A DNA stretch of 64,000 nucleotides from Planctomycetota bacterium (GTDB taxonomy: Bacteria > Planctomycetota > B15-G4): NCBI GenBank assembly GCA_029245865.1, contig JAQWOM010000056.1:1-64000 (forward strand). The letters run 5' to 3'. How positions within the stretch are numbered: position 1 is the stretch's first letter; each line of letters starts with the position of its first letter. The notes beneath the pieces were generated by a model. That model was not told the origin of the DNA, searched no databases, and worked only from the letters and a program-made list of their open reading frames with translations. This document shows, one piece after another, positions 8,691-17,040 of this stretch. The position numbers and the translations under genes were made by a program.

Positions 8691-9200
8691 CTAGCGGGCG
8701 ACCGCTTTGCGTCGCCGCGCCGTCTTTTTGACAGAGGACTTCTTGGTGCCCTTTTCTTTCTGAGCCGTTTTCTTACCCACAGCAGTAGATTTTTCAGCAT
8801 TCTTCCACTTGGGGTCATCGGCAGCCAACGGCTCTGCAAACTTGCTCTTCTTGCTGACTTTCGGCTTAAGCGAACCGACATAAGCCACGCTGGAGACAAA
8901 AGCTTTTCGCAAGACCTTCCGGTCTTTCCACAGACCCTCTGGCACAGCAACGAACTCTTTCATCACCCTGCCGTGGTGCTCACACAACTTCGCTCCATGA
9001 GCACGCATGAACTCATCGCGGCCCTCGGCATCGAGTCGCAAGGCCAAGCTCCCCGTGTCAGCCAAGAAACTGGACTTATTGCCATTCAGTGACGTGTAGG
9101 GAGCTTTGCTTCCTCGGCGCTCCAAACCCGGAATGCTGGCGACGAGCATCGCGTACTGAGCGAGTCGCCCGGCAGGTATTCCGGCGGCGTTCGATGACAT
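8691..9200 (-). CDS. TfoX/Sxy N-terminal-like protein with Lys-rich tail
   Basis: The start at 9200 is fixed by AAGGAG nine bases upstream; the longer open frame to 9425 has no such site and an Arg/Ser-rich, non-protein-like N-terminus. From there it is 169 residues. The globular part has PYTSLNGNKSSFLADTGSLALRL and VMKEFVAVPEGLW, which I link to small proteins annotated as TfoX/Sxy-like. The last 50 residues are Lys/Ala/Ser-rich (KKTAQKEKGTKKSSVKKTAR), like a histone H1 or HC1 tail. A DNA-associated role is plausible from the tail alone. Family call is moderate. Confidence 0.65.
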   Translation of the reverse strand: MSSNAAGIPAGRLAQYAMLVASIPGLERRGSKAPYTSLNGNKSSFLADTGSLALRLDAEGRDEFMRAHGAKLCEHHGRVMKEFVAVPEGLWKDRKVLRKAFVSSVAYVGSLKPKVSKKSKFAEPLAADDPKWKNAEKSTAVGKKTAQKEKGTKKSSVKKTARRRKAVAR

Positions 9201-9579
9201 GCACCTGCTCCTTGTGGCCTGGCCCGGGCTTGAGGTTCGACCCTGCCCAGAAGAAAACCTGAGGCGTAGATTTCTGCGAATCAGGGGGACGACACCCACG
9301 GCGCCACGACACGCCAGCCCTGAGCCCCCCACCATACGCAGAGATTTCCGATCCGTCGAACGCACAGGCCTTCCTCGCAACCCATGCCTTGAACTCGATA
9401 AGCGCCGATTCCACGGCAAGAGCAAAGTGAACGCGATCAGAGCGCGAATTCCTCAATCAATCGCAAACTCGTTGCCCTGGGGCCCACAACGCTGAGGTTC
9501 GACTGAGTTGGCACCTGGCCTCCCGCCGACCTCTCTGAGAGCAGCGGAGGGTTCAGCTGCCTCCGCCTGCTTCTCGCAA
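9201..9579. other. Intergenic stretch without a recognised gene
   Basis: About 380 bases separate the nitroreductase fusion gene from the TfoX-like gene. Open frames exist on both strands (for example minus strand to 9456 from a TTG), but they lack start signals and recognisable motifs. Apart from the Shine-Dalgarno site for the gene below, I see nothing I can name. It could be the remnant of a decayed gene. Confidence 0.5.
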
Positions 9580-11184
9580 TCAGCCCCTACGCAGCAAAAG
9601 CGTCCGACTTCGTGCGAAGAATCTCGCACCAGGAATTGCTCCAAGTAATCGTCCAAGCGAGACCCCACCCCGCACACACGCTCGCTTGAATGCACTCATG
9701 TTGCGCGTACGAAATTCGACCTCTCCTACCGTAGGCACAACATCTTCTGCAAACTCAGTGAAAACCTGCAGTCCTGCATCTTTTAGTAAACGTGACACTG
9801 CAGCCGGCATCATCGCTTCGAAGGGACCGAGGTTTGGGTCCGGCGCAAGGACGTATTCAACTCCTCCAGGTCCACCGCGTCGTGCATGCATCCAACTTGC
9901 AATGCCATGGAATGAACGCGCGCTAACAAATTTCAGTAACAGCACCCCTCTCGGCGCCAGCATATCTCGCAAGCACTTCAAGAGTTGCAACTGCGCTTCA
10001 ACGGGCAAGCTCTCAAGACGATGAACAACGCTAACTCGGTCAAAAGCCCCCGAAAAATCGGGAACGCTTTGTCCGGGCACCCAGACAAGAGCCTCGGCTT
10101 TGGCCGGCGGCAGGCAGCGCTTAGCTGCGAAGCGCGCCACATCCTCCGACAGCTCCAAAACGGACCAGCGATAGCGAGGGTGCTTGCGAGCCATGGCCGC
10201 GGTGAACAGACCGTGCACAGGCAGCACGTCGAGCCAGCGAGGCATGTTTGCCTCGGAAGAGGGAGCCTCTGCTGAGGAATCGAGTCGCTTGGCGGCCTCG
10301 AGCATGCCCTCCATTTCCCACGGGCGGCTCTTGTTGTAACGGTTCCCATTAAGCACGCGAGCCTGCTGGTAATCGCGGATGAGGTCCATGGTCCAGTCGA
10401 GTGGATAAGGACTGCTGGGGATGGGCTGGCCGCCAAAATGATTCCAGTGCACGACATGCTCAAACGGCCTTCGTCGCGGCACCTTTGTGGGGTATGTCTC
10501 CGGCCAACCCACAGCCAGCGCGCACACCACCTCACGATCTGCGGGGAGCCCCAGAATGTGGCCCACCTGCTCTCGGGGTCCAAGCTGATTGATCCAGAAT
10601 GTCCCCATTCCGAGAGCGTGTGCCGCCAGAGACATGTTTTGCATGGCAGCCGCCGCAGACTGCACGTTGGCATGCCCCTCTTCGCTGTATTCTTTGCCAT
10701 AGGCAACGAAGATGGAAACTGGAGTGCTCAGCACCTGAAGCGACAGCCGACCGAGTTGCTCGCGCTGGTCGGGATCATCAACCACCACAAAATCCCACAT
10801 CTGAAGATTGCAAGACGTGGGAGCGATCAACGCGGCATCGAGAAGTTCCAACACAAGCTCACGCGGAACAGGGCGAGTCGCATCGAACTTTCTTGTCGTC
10901 CGGCGCTCATAGAGCGTTTCCCAAAGGCCCATCGCTGGCCGATTCGCCATGCGTCCATGAGATGCACTGGCAGGGCTGGCATCTGTGGCGTCGCCGGCTT
11001 CGCTCACACGGTGCGTACCAGCAACTTCCGCAGCAGCGCGAATCTCTGAATCACTAGGACCGCCAGCTTGCGGTCCGACCTGATCGTGAGCACTCGACAT
11101 TGATTCGGACATGGGCCGCCCGACGGGGTGGAACGACTCGGTCAGGCCACCCGCCGCAGATCCGAGGGTCACTCGGCTCCGCAC
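9580..11184 (-). CDS. Nitroreductase-methyltransferase fusion
   Basis: Residues 1-80 are a low-complexity Ala/Ser/Gly-rich lead. Residues 88-250 form an FMN-dependent nitroreductase domain: LYERRTTRKFDATRPVP (FMN-binding Arg), LDAALIAPTSCNLQMWDFVVV, AAAAMQNMSLAAHALGMGTFWIN and the VCALAVGWP strand. From about residue 315 a second domain has the order of a Rossmann-type methyltransferase: RWLDVLPVHGLF (motif I position, but without GxGxG), WSVLELSEDVARFAAKR, DRVSVVHRLESLP and MLAPRGVLLLKF. The SAM-binding motif is degenerate, so activity is doubtful. Start uncertain (11184, 11112 or 11100). It lies six bases after the GreA-like gene and is probably in the same operon. The combination is unusual. 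Confidence 0.75.
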   Translation of the reverse strand: MRSRVTLGSAAGGLTESFHPVGRPMSESMSSAHDQVGPQAGGPSDSEIRAAAEVAGTHRVSEAGDATDASPASASHGRMANRPAMGLWETLYERRTTRKFDATRPVPRELVLELLDAALIAPTSCNLQMWDFVVVDDPDQREQLGRLSLQVLSTPVSIFVAYGKEYSEEGHANVQSAAAAMQNMSLAAHALGMGTFWINQLGPREQVGHILGLPADREVVCALAVGWPETYPTKVPRRRPFEHVVHWNHFGGQPIPSSPYPLDWTMDLIRDYQQARVLNGNRYNKSRPWEMEGMLEAAKRLDSSAEAPSSEANMPRWLDVLPVHGLFTAAMARKHPRYRWSVLELSEDVARFAAKRCLPPAKAEALVWVPGQSVPDFSGAFDRVSVVHRLESLPVEAQLQLLKCLRDMLAPRGVLLLKFVSARSFHGIASWMHARRGGPGGVEYVLAPDPNLGPFEAMMPAAVSRLLKDAGLQVFTEFAEDVVPTVGEVEFRTRNMSAFKRACVRGGVSLGRLLGAIPGARFFARSRTLLLRRG

Positions 11185-11190
11185 ACGGCC

Positions 11191-13392
11191 TTACAAGGCC
11201 TGGACCACGGACTGAATAGTGACCTCGACCTGCCCGCTAGGCAACTCCAGTGTGGCACGAGCACCTTCCTCAACACCCAGCATGCCCGCCGCAACGGGGG
11301 CCCGATAGCTGACCACGTCCTCTCCAGGATCCCAAGGCCCCAGGATCGCGATTTCTTTCACGTTTCCAGATTCCATGTAAGAAACACGCATACCAGGAGC
11401 AACGATCTTGGGGGGCAAGTCTTGATCTTCGATTGCCCGCGCCAGCTTCAGTTCGGCCTCCATAGCCGCAGCGCGCTCGGTGAGCTGACGTTGCTGCTCA
11501 ATAGCGGCTGTCCACTCAAAGTTTTCGGACAGGTCTCCATAGGAAGCCGCCTTGCCGATTGCTGCGCTGTTCTCGGGGATCTTTTCCTCAAGCAGCACGC
11601 GATACTCTTCCTGTCGGCGTGCGATTCCCTCCCGACTGCAGAAGATATTGTTGCTGTCCCAGAAAGGCGTGTCGTCGCGCGGCACGAGATCCGGGAAGCT
11701 CTCTTTGCATGCATTCGAAATCGCAGTGACGATGCTGTCTGGCATCGCACGGCAACGCGCGAGCACGCTCATGGCGCGCTCCATATCTGAACGCAAGGCC
11801 GCCTTGGCAAAGGTCTGCAGCAACGTTGCACGCTTGCCGAGCAACAAATCCGAAACACCTTCCATGGTGTCCTTGGCATCTTTCTTACCGCGAATCGCGG
11901 GGAAAGCTTGTGTCTCCGCCAGGTGGAGGATGCCCATGAAGACCTCGGAGATAGAGGGCGCTTCTTCAACTCCCTCGAAAAGTCCTGCTGCATAGCGCTT
12001 CGAAAGACGGAGAACAGTTGCTGGCTGCTTGCTCGGGCTGAGCAAGAAAATATGGAAGCGGTTTGCCAATGCACCGGCACGGCCTCCTGCAACGAGTCTC
12101 TCAGCCACGATTTCCAAAATGTGCGGAGGCAGGACAGCCAGGTTTGCAATGAGACCATCCGACCAGAGCTGTGGCTCAGCGATCATGAACGCTTCGAGAG
12201 CTTCCCTGCGCAAAGGCGCAGGATTCATGCGAGCCACAAGTCCGCCAAAACCGAGAGGGTCATTTTCGATGATGCTGTGGAGGCAGCGGCCGGCCTCCTC
12301 TTGCGTCCAGCGACCATGTCGCGCCAAAGCGACCGCAGCCTCGGCACGTGCCGTTGACTCGGCGCCGTCATCTGCCACGCCTTCTGCGAGTTTATCCAGC
12401 ATGGAGGCCATCAACTCCTCACGTGGCTCAAGCGACAACGGGCCGCGAACAACGCCGAGCAGACCCACGAGACCCTTGGCATCGGCCATGGCCTCACGCG
12501 TCTCATCATCTGGAGAAAGAGCGCGCTTGCGCAGGACGAAAACAGGCCGACTTGGCTTGTCCACAGCGAGATAGGGGTCTTGCGCTGCCGCGACCTTCGC
12601 TTTGCGCCACCAGCTAGCCCACTTACTCGCCGGGATCACAGACCCACAAAGCCACTGCTTGATCTCCTTGCTGCCCGCTCGCCCTTTGTGCAGTCGAGCC
12701 ACAGCTTTCAAGAGCGCTGCGGGATCGTCTTGAGCATCCTGCTTCAGCCCTTCCTCATCCACAAGCAGGCGCGCACGAAGGTCTTCCGGTGGCAGCACCG
12801 TGAGCACTTCGAGACCTGTCGTGAACGGCATCGAACGCTCAAAAGTTTCAGACCGGAACCTCACGCGAAAACTATCTTCAGCCAGTTCGATGGCCGTGAC
12901 AACACCGTCGCCCCAACCTGTCCGGTGATAGACAGGAGAACCCGGGAGTAGTGACAGCAGTTTCTGAAACCGTTCGATGCCTTCGGCAGGGTCGAGATCA
13001 TCGATCTTTGCCAGCCCGAGGAAGAGGTCGTACCAGTCTTCCTTGCCGTACAGCGCAGAAATGGCGTCGAGACCTATTTGCTGCAGGTCCATGCCTCGAC
13101 TCCCGGCATGCACATCGTGCATGGCTTTGATCACCTCAATGACATCTGCATGCGCGTCACGGGTTTGATAAGCCTCAAGCAACGGCAGAAGCAATGCTGG
13201 CGCGGCGCTTCTTTGCTGGGGATCAGGGAGAACGGCAAGTGCATCAAGGTAGGAACGCACTTCGCAGGGCTCATCCATCGTCGCAAGCCAAGCAGATTCG
13301 AGGGCTTCAACGCCCCCTTCGGTGGCCGCAGCCACCAGAGAATTGTTCGGGGTCATGGCGTCCGAATGCGGGGGGGGGGCTACATCAATCAA
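11191..13392 (-). CDS. Very long GreA/GreB-type transcription factor
   Basis: Only the last 150 of 733 residues are GreA-like: a coiled coil with SYGDLSENFEWTAA at its tip, keeping the Asp and Glu that in GreA coordinate the second Mg in RNA polymerase to stimulate transcript cleavage, followed by the FKBP-like C-terminal domain (MRVSYMESGNVKEIAILGPWD...LELPSGQVEVTIQSV). The first 580 residues are helical, repeat-like and of unknown function, apart from a small beta module at about 150-195 (GWGDGVVTAIELAEDSFRVRF) that resembles CarD/KOW-type barrels. The TTG start at 13392 overlaps the upstream gene; an ATG at 13356 is also possible. A run of ten C (coding strand) lies between the two. Confidence 0.8.
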   Translation of the reverse strand: MIDVAPPPHSDAMTPNNSLVAAATEGGVEALESAWLATMDEPCEVRSYLDALAVLPDPQQRSAAPALLLPLLEAYQTRDAHADVIEVIKAMHDVHAGSRGMDLQQIGLDAISALYGKEDWYDLFLGLAKIDDLDPAEGIERFQKLLSLLPGSPVYHRTGWGDGVVTAIELAEDSFRVRFRSETFERSMPFTTGLEVLTVLPPEDLRARLLVDEEGLKQDAQDDPAALLKAVARLHKGRAGSKEIKQWLCGSVIPASKWASWWRKAKVAAAQDPYLAVDKPSRPVFVLRKRALSPDDETREAMADAKGLVGLLGVVRGPLSLEPREELMASMLDKLAEGVADDGAESTARAEAAVALARHGRWTQEEAGRCLHSIIENDPLGFGGLVARMNPAPLRREALEAFMIAEPQLWSDGLIANLAVLPPHILEIVAERLVAGGRAGALANRFHIFLLSPSKQPATVLRLSKRYAAGLFEGVEEAPSISEVFMGILHLAETQAFPAIRGKKDAKDTMEGVSDLLLGKRATLLQTFAKAALRSDMERAMSVLARCRAMPDSIVTAISNACKESFPDLVPRDDTPFWDSNNIFCSREGIARRQEEYRVLLEEKIPENSAAIGKAASYGDLSENFEWTAAIEQQRQLTERAAAMEAELKLARAIEDQDLPPKIVAPGMRVSYMESGNVKEIAILGPWDPGEDVVSYRAPVAAGMLGVEEGARATLELPSGQVEVTIQSVVQAL
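13370..13379. repeat. Homopolymer run of ten G (plus strand)
   Basis: Ten consecutive G on the plus strand, ten C in the sense of the GreA-like gene, sit between its two possible starts (TTG at 13392, ATG at 13356). Runs of this length are prone to slippage and also to sequencing error. Confidence 0.8.
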
Positions 13393-14546
13393 TGAACAAG
13401 AATCTCACGGCTGATCACGATGCGCTGAATCTCGCTCGTGCCTTCGCCGATAGTACAAAGCTTGGCGTCTCGGTACATGCGCTCGACGTGATACTCGGTC
13501 GTAAAACCGTAACCGCCGTGCACCTGGATCGCATCATAAGTGACTTTCATGGCCATCTCCGAAGCAAACAGCTTCGCCATGGCGGCCTCCTTCCTGTAGG
13601 GCAGGCCAGCATCCTTCTTGACCGCAGCCGCCATGACCAGGGCCCGTGCGGCCTCGATCTGGGTGGCCATATCGGCCAGCATGAAAGCGACAGCCTGCTT
13701 CTTGGCAATGGGCTTGCCGAAAGCCTGGCGCTCGTGACTGTACTTGAGGGCGAGTTCGTAAGCTCCTTCGGCCAATCCCAGCGCGAGCGCGGCGATGCCC
13801 ACGCGGCCCCCGTCGAGGGTTTTCATGAAATTGACGAAGCCCTGCCCCTCGTCTCCCAGCCGCTGAGAGTCAGGAACACGGACGTCCGCGAAGGTCAGTT
13901 CACCCCAATCCGATCCGCGCATTCCAAGCTTTTCGTCACCCTTATGGATGCCGAAGCCATTCATTCCCTTCTCAAGGATAAATGACGAGATACCGCCCTT
14001 GGGGCCGGCATCGCGATCCGTCACCGCTGTCACCACAAAGGTTTCTGCGAAATTGGCGTTGGTGATGAAGCACTTCGAGCCATTCAGCACCCAATCGTCA
14101 CCGTCTCGAACGGCCACGGTCCTGGTCCCCCCCGCGTCTGATCCGGCGCCTGATTCGGTCAGCCCGAAAGCTCCCAGCTTTCGGCCGGATGCCAGGTCTG
14201 CCACATAACGCGCACGCTGGTCATCAGACCCGAATTCAAAGATCGGCCAAAGGCAAAGCGAATTGTGGGCCGCGATTCCCAGAGCGGTGGACCCGCAAGC
14301 CTTCGCCACCTCAGCGATGACGAGGCTGGTGGAGACGGAGTCGAGAGCGACGCCCTCGTATTCCTCGGGAACAGGCATTCCCAGAAGGCCCAGTTCAGCC
14401 AGCTTGGCAAATGTCTCCACCGGAAAGCGCGCTTCCCGATCGATCTCGATGGCCTGCGGCAAAAGCTCTTCGCGAGCCAGATCACGAACGGTATCCCGAA
14501 GCATTTGCTGCTCTTCGGACAGAGTCAGCGGCACAACGATGCCCAT
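13389..14546 (-). CDS. Acyl-CoA dehydrogenase (short-chain, butyryl-CoA type)
   Basis: A 385-residue FAD enzyme that introduces the 2,3-double bond in an acyl-CoA and passes electrons to ETF. Diagnostic parts are FGLTESGAGSDAGGTRTVA (FAD-binding), NGSKCFITNANFAETFVV, RQAFGKPIAKKQAVAFMLADM, QVHGGYGFTTEYHVERMYRDAK and IGEGTSEIQRIVIS with the catalytic Glu in the position used by short-chain and butyryl-CoA dehydrogenases. The ATG at 14546 shares one base with the stop of the HTH gene upstream; a GTG at 14549 would overlap by four. Being in the same operon as an isobutyryl-CoA mutase, it is the natural candidate to oxidise butyryl-CoA to crotonyl-CoA, though isobutyryl-CoA or another short acyl-CoA is possible. 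Confidence 0.92.
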   Translation of the reverse strand: MGIVVPLTLSEEQQMLRDTVRDLAREELLPQAIEIDREARFPVETFAKLAELGLLGMPVPEEYEGVALDSVSTSLVIAEVAKACGSTALGIAAHNSLCLWPIFEFGSDDQRARYVADLASGRKLGAFGLTESGAGSDAGGTRTVAVRDGDDWVLNGSKCFITNANFAETFVVTAVTDRDAGPKGGISSFILEKGMNGFGIHKGDEKLGMRGSDWGELTFADVRVPDSQRLGDEGQGFVNFMKTLDGGRVGIAALALGLAEGAYELALKYSHERQAFGKPIAKKQAVAFMLADMATQIEAARALVMAAAVKKDAGLPYRKEAAMAKLFASEMAMKVTYDAIQVHGGYGFTTEYHVERMYRDAKLCTIGEGTSEIQRIVISREILVH

Positions 14547-14863
14547 CACATGTTATCCACCGAGAAACCATCACCTTGGCGTCGCGAACTTCCTCCACTT
14601 CGTGCAGGCCGTTCAGGAGCGGGCATCACACCGCTTTCCGACTCCATGAAATGTCGTGATTTGGATTTACCGACCCAGTCGATTAGCGCCTGACGCGAGA
14701 ATTTCCACTCGCGGCCGACCTTGCGCCCCGGCACGTCACCCTGCCGGAGCACTTTACTGAATGTTTTGACACTGACACCCAAGAGAGCGGCAGCTCCGTC
14801 GATATTGAGGATCTCGCGATCTGGCATCGGTTGAGGAGTCGTCTTGCGAGAGTTTGCGGTCAT
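14546..14863 (-). CDS. Excisionase-type helix-turn-helix DNA-binding protein
   Basis: A 105-residue protein with one MerR/excisionase-type winged helix: ILNIDGAAALLGVSVKTFSKVL, then the wing GDVPGRKVGREWKFSRQALIDWV. The start at 14863 has GGAG nine bases upstream and lies one base after the stop of the mutase small subunit gene, so it belongs to the same transcript. The C-terminal 35 residues are polar and probably disordered. Such proteins can be phage excisionases, but here there is no integrase or other mobile gene, so a small dedicated regulator of the acyl-CoA cluster is more likely. Its operator is not identified. Confidence 0.8.
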   Translation of the reverse strand: MTANSRKTTPQPMPDREILNIDGAAALLGVSVKTFSKVLRQGDVPGRKVGREWKFSRQALIDWVGKSKSRHFMESESGVMPAPERPARSGGSSRRQGDGFSVDNM

Positions 14864-14864
14864 G

Positions 14865-15290
14865 TCATGCACTCCGCGTCGCTGTCCGGCGCCGAGCCAC
14901 TTCTTTCTCGATGTAATCGACCAGATCTGCGAGTCGCGACCCAGGGCCAAACAGCTGGCCGACGCCTAGCTTCTCGAGTTTGTCCATATCCCCGGCTGAA
15001 ATGATGCCGCCGCCGGTCAGCAAGATGGACTCTGCGCCAGCACGATTCAGATGCTCTTTAACCTTGGGAAAAAGCGTCATGTGCGCACCCGAGAGAATCG
15101 ACAGCCCGACGGCATCGACGTCCTCCTGCACGGCCATTTGCACGATCGCCTCCGGAGTCTGATGAAGGCCCCCGTAAATCACCTCCATGCCTGCATCACG
15201 CAAGGCAGCTGCAACCACCTTGGCTCCTCGGTCATGGCCGTCGAGGCCTGGCTTCGCAACGAGAACTCGTATCGGTTGTTCCATGTTCAT
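14865..15290 (-). CDS. icmB: Cobalamin-binding small subunit of an acyl-CoA mutase
   Basis: The 141-residue protein is a stand-alone B12-binding domain. It has the base-off/His-on signature: DGHDRG (DxHxxG, His is the lower Co ligand) near residue 18, then LSILSGAH (SxL) and LLTGGGI (GG). The start at 15290 ([11 protein letters not shown]) has AGGA about eight bases upstream; the longer open frame to 15404 would run into the large subunit gene and is not protein-like. It pairs with the large subunit encoded 64 bases upstream. The size split (561 + 141) matches the two-subunit isobutyryl-CoA mutases of actinobacteria (about 566 + 136) and also two-subunit methylmalonyl-CoA mutases. Assignment to Icm rests on the large subunit. 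Confidence 0.88.
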   Translation of the reverse strand: MNMEQPIRVLVAKPGLDGHDRGAKVVAAALRDAGMEVIYGGLHQTPEAIVQMAVQEDVDAVGLSILSGAHMTLFPKVKEHLNRAGAESILLTGGGIISAGDMDKLEKLGVGQLFGPGSRLADLVDYIEKEVARRRTATRSA

Positions 15291-15354
15291 TGTTCCTGAA
15301 TGTTGTGGCGGGCGAGTTGTTCGCAAGCCATGAGAAAGGTGCTGCTTCGGGCAA

Positions 15355-17040
15355 TCAGAATGTGGGCGTTTCCCGGTAGGTTCCGAACTCTTCACGAAGC
15401 ACATCTGTCATCTCTCCAAGCGTGACATAGGCTTCTGCGGCCTGCATGAAGGCCGGCATCAGATTCACGCTTCCATTCGCATCCGTGCGGATACGAGCGA
15501 GAGACTCTTCAACCTTTGCGGCGCTTCGAGTGGACTTGACCTTGTGTAAGCGAGCGACCTGCTCCCGCTCTGAATCGAGACTGATCTCCAGCAAATCGAT
15601 CTTCTCTTCCTCTTGCTCGTCTTCCTTGTGGTGGTTGACGCCAATGATCACCTGATGCCCAGCCTCCACCTCACGCTGATACTGGTAAGCACTCCGTGCG
15701 ATCTCTCGCTGAAACCAACCTTTTTCGATGGCCGCAATCACGCCGCCCATCTCATCAATCTGCTCAAAAATCTCCTCGGCAGCTTGCTCCATTCGATTGG
15801 TGAGATCTTCGACAAACCAACTGCCCGCGAGAGGGTCAATGGTGTTCGCGACACCCGACTCGTAGGCGATCAGTTGCTGCGTACGAAGAGCGATCTTGAC
15901 GGCCTTCTCAGTGGGCAGGGCAAAGGTTTCATCCATGCTGTTGGTGTGAAGGCTTTGCGTACCGCCCAACACGCCAGCAAGCGCCTCCCAGGTCGTGCGT
16001 ACAATATTGTTGTATGGCTGCTGTGCCGTGAGACTGCAACCCGCCGTCTGCGTATGAAAACGAAGTGTTTGGCTGCGCTGTGACTTCGCTCCGTACTTGT
16101 CGCGCATTCGACGGGCATAGATGCGACGCGCCGCGCGGAACTTCGCAATCTCTTCGAAAAAGTCGACATGGCTATTGAAGAAGTGCGAAAGACGCGGAGC
16201 GAACGAATCGACGTCCATTCCGCGCTCCATGCAAGCCTCTACATAGGCGAAACCGTCAGCCAAAGTGAATGCCAGTTCTTGCACCGCCGTGCTCCCAGCT
16301 TCACGAATGTGATAGCCAGAAATTGAGACGGGGTGCCAGCGCGGCACATGCTTCGCTGCGAAGTCCATCGTGTCCACGACTAACCGCATGCTCGGCGCAG
16401 GTGGAAAGATGTACTCCTTCTGAGCGATGTATTCCTTGAGAATATCGTTCTGTGTCGTGCCGCCCAGTTGCTCCAGCTTGCAGCCTTGCTTCTGAGCTGT
16501 GACCAGATACATCGCCCAGACGATTGCTGCCGGCGAGTTAATAGTCATCGACGTGGTGACTTCGGCCATGGGGACCCCGTCAAACAACGTCTCCATGTCA
16601 GCCAGCGAACTCACGGCCACACCGCAACGCCCCACTTCGCCAACGCTGTGCTCATGGTCTGCGTCGTAACCCATGAGCGTCGGCAAGTCGAAGGCCACAG
16701 AGAGTCCGTCCTGCCCTCTCTCGAGCAAGTATTTAAACCGAGCGTTGGTATCGCTAGCCGAACCGAAGCCCGCAAACTGCCTCATGGTCCAGAGGCGTGT
16801 CCGATACATGCTCGCGTACGGACCTCGAGTGAACGGAAACTGCCCGGGCAGTCCGATATCCGTATCAGCGTCTAGTCCTGCGACATCATGCTCTGTAACG
16901 AGCGGCGGCACGGGTTCGCAGGACACCGTTTCAAAGGGAGCATTTCGCTGGGGCACAGCGCCAAAAGCCTCCTGCCAGGTCACAAACTTAGCAGGCCTTG
17001 ATTGCGTCTTGTCGCCAGATGCAGTGTCGACGGTTTTCAT
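15355..17040 (-). CDS. icmA: Isobutyryl-CoA mutase-type large subunit
   Basis: A 561-residue TIM-barrel acyl-CoA mutase large subunit that carries out the adenosylcobalamin radical carbon-skeleton rearrangement. His244 in [11 protein letters not shown] matches the catalytic His of methylmalonyl-CoA mutase (MCM), and by position the numbering is the same as in the Propionibacterium enzyme. At the two sites that decide the substrate it has Phe89 (TMRQFAGFG) and Gln207 ([13 protein letters not shown]). MCM has Tyr89 and Arg207, which hold the carboxylate; isobutyryl-CoA mutases have Phe and Gln. The expected reaction is therefore isobutyryl-CoA to n-butyryl-CoA and back. The ATG at 17040 overlaps the MeaB-type gene by four bases. 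Automatic pipelines would probably call it methylmalonyl-CoA mutase. Confidence 0.85.
   Translation of the reverse strand: MKTVDTASGDKTQSRPAKFVTWQEAFGAVPQRNAPFETVSCEPVPPLVTEHDVAGLDADTDIGLPGQFPFTRGPYASMYRTRLWTMRQFAGFGSASDTNARFKYLLERGQDGLSVAFDLPTLMGYDADHEHSVGEVGRCGVAVSSLADMETLFDGVPMAEVTTSMTINSPAAIVWAMYLVTAQKQGCKLEQLGGTTQNDILKEYIAQKEYIFPPAPSMRLVVDTMDFAAKHVPRWHPVSISGYHIREAGSTAVQELAFTLADGFAYVEACMERGMDVDSFAPRLSHFFNSHVDFFEEIAKFRAARRIYARRMRDKYGAKSQRSQTLRFHTQTAGCSLTAQQPYNNIVRTTWEALAGVLGGTQSLHTNSMDETFALPTEKAVKIALRTQQLIAYESGVANTIDPLAGSWFVEDLTNRMEQAAEEIFEQIDEMGGVIAAIEKGWFQREIARSAYQYQREVEAGHQVIIGVNHHKEDEQEEEKIDLLEISLDSEREQVARLHKVKSTRSAAKVEESLARIRTDANGSVNLMPAFMQAAEAYVTLGEMTDVLREEFGTYRETPTF

Noticed and set aside
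9453-9695. Minus-strand frame at the end of the nitroreductase fusion as a separate gene
   Set aside because: Most of it overlaps the accepted gene in another frame and it has no start signal.
14546-14863. Excisionase-like gene as a sign of a prophage or integrated element
   Set aside because: No integrase, attachment repeats, or composition change nearby, and the gene is fused into a metabolic operon by overlapping ends.
15291-15404. N-terminal extension of the mutase small subunit up to 15404
   Set aside because: It would overlap the large subunit gene by 50 bases and is Cys/His/Pro-rich without family match; AGGA supports the start at 15290.
15355-17040. Methylmalonyl-CoA mutase as the name of the large subunit
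   Set aside because: Tyr89 and Arg207, required for the carboxylate, are Phe and Gln in an ungapped match; overall similarity alone would have led to the wrong name.
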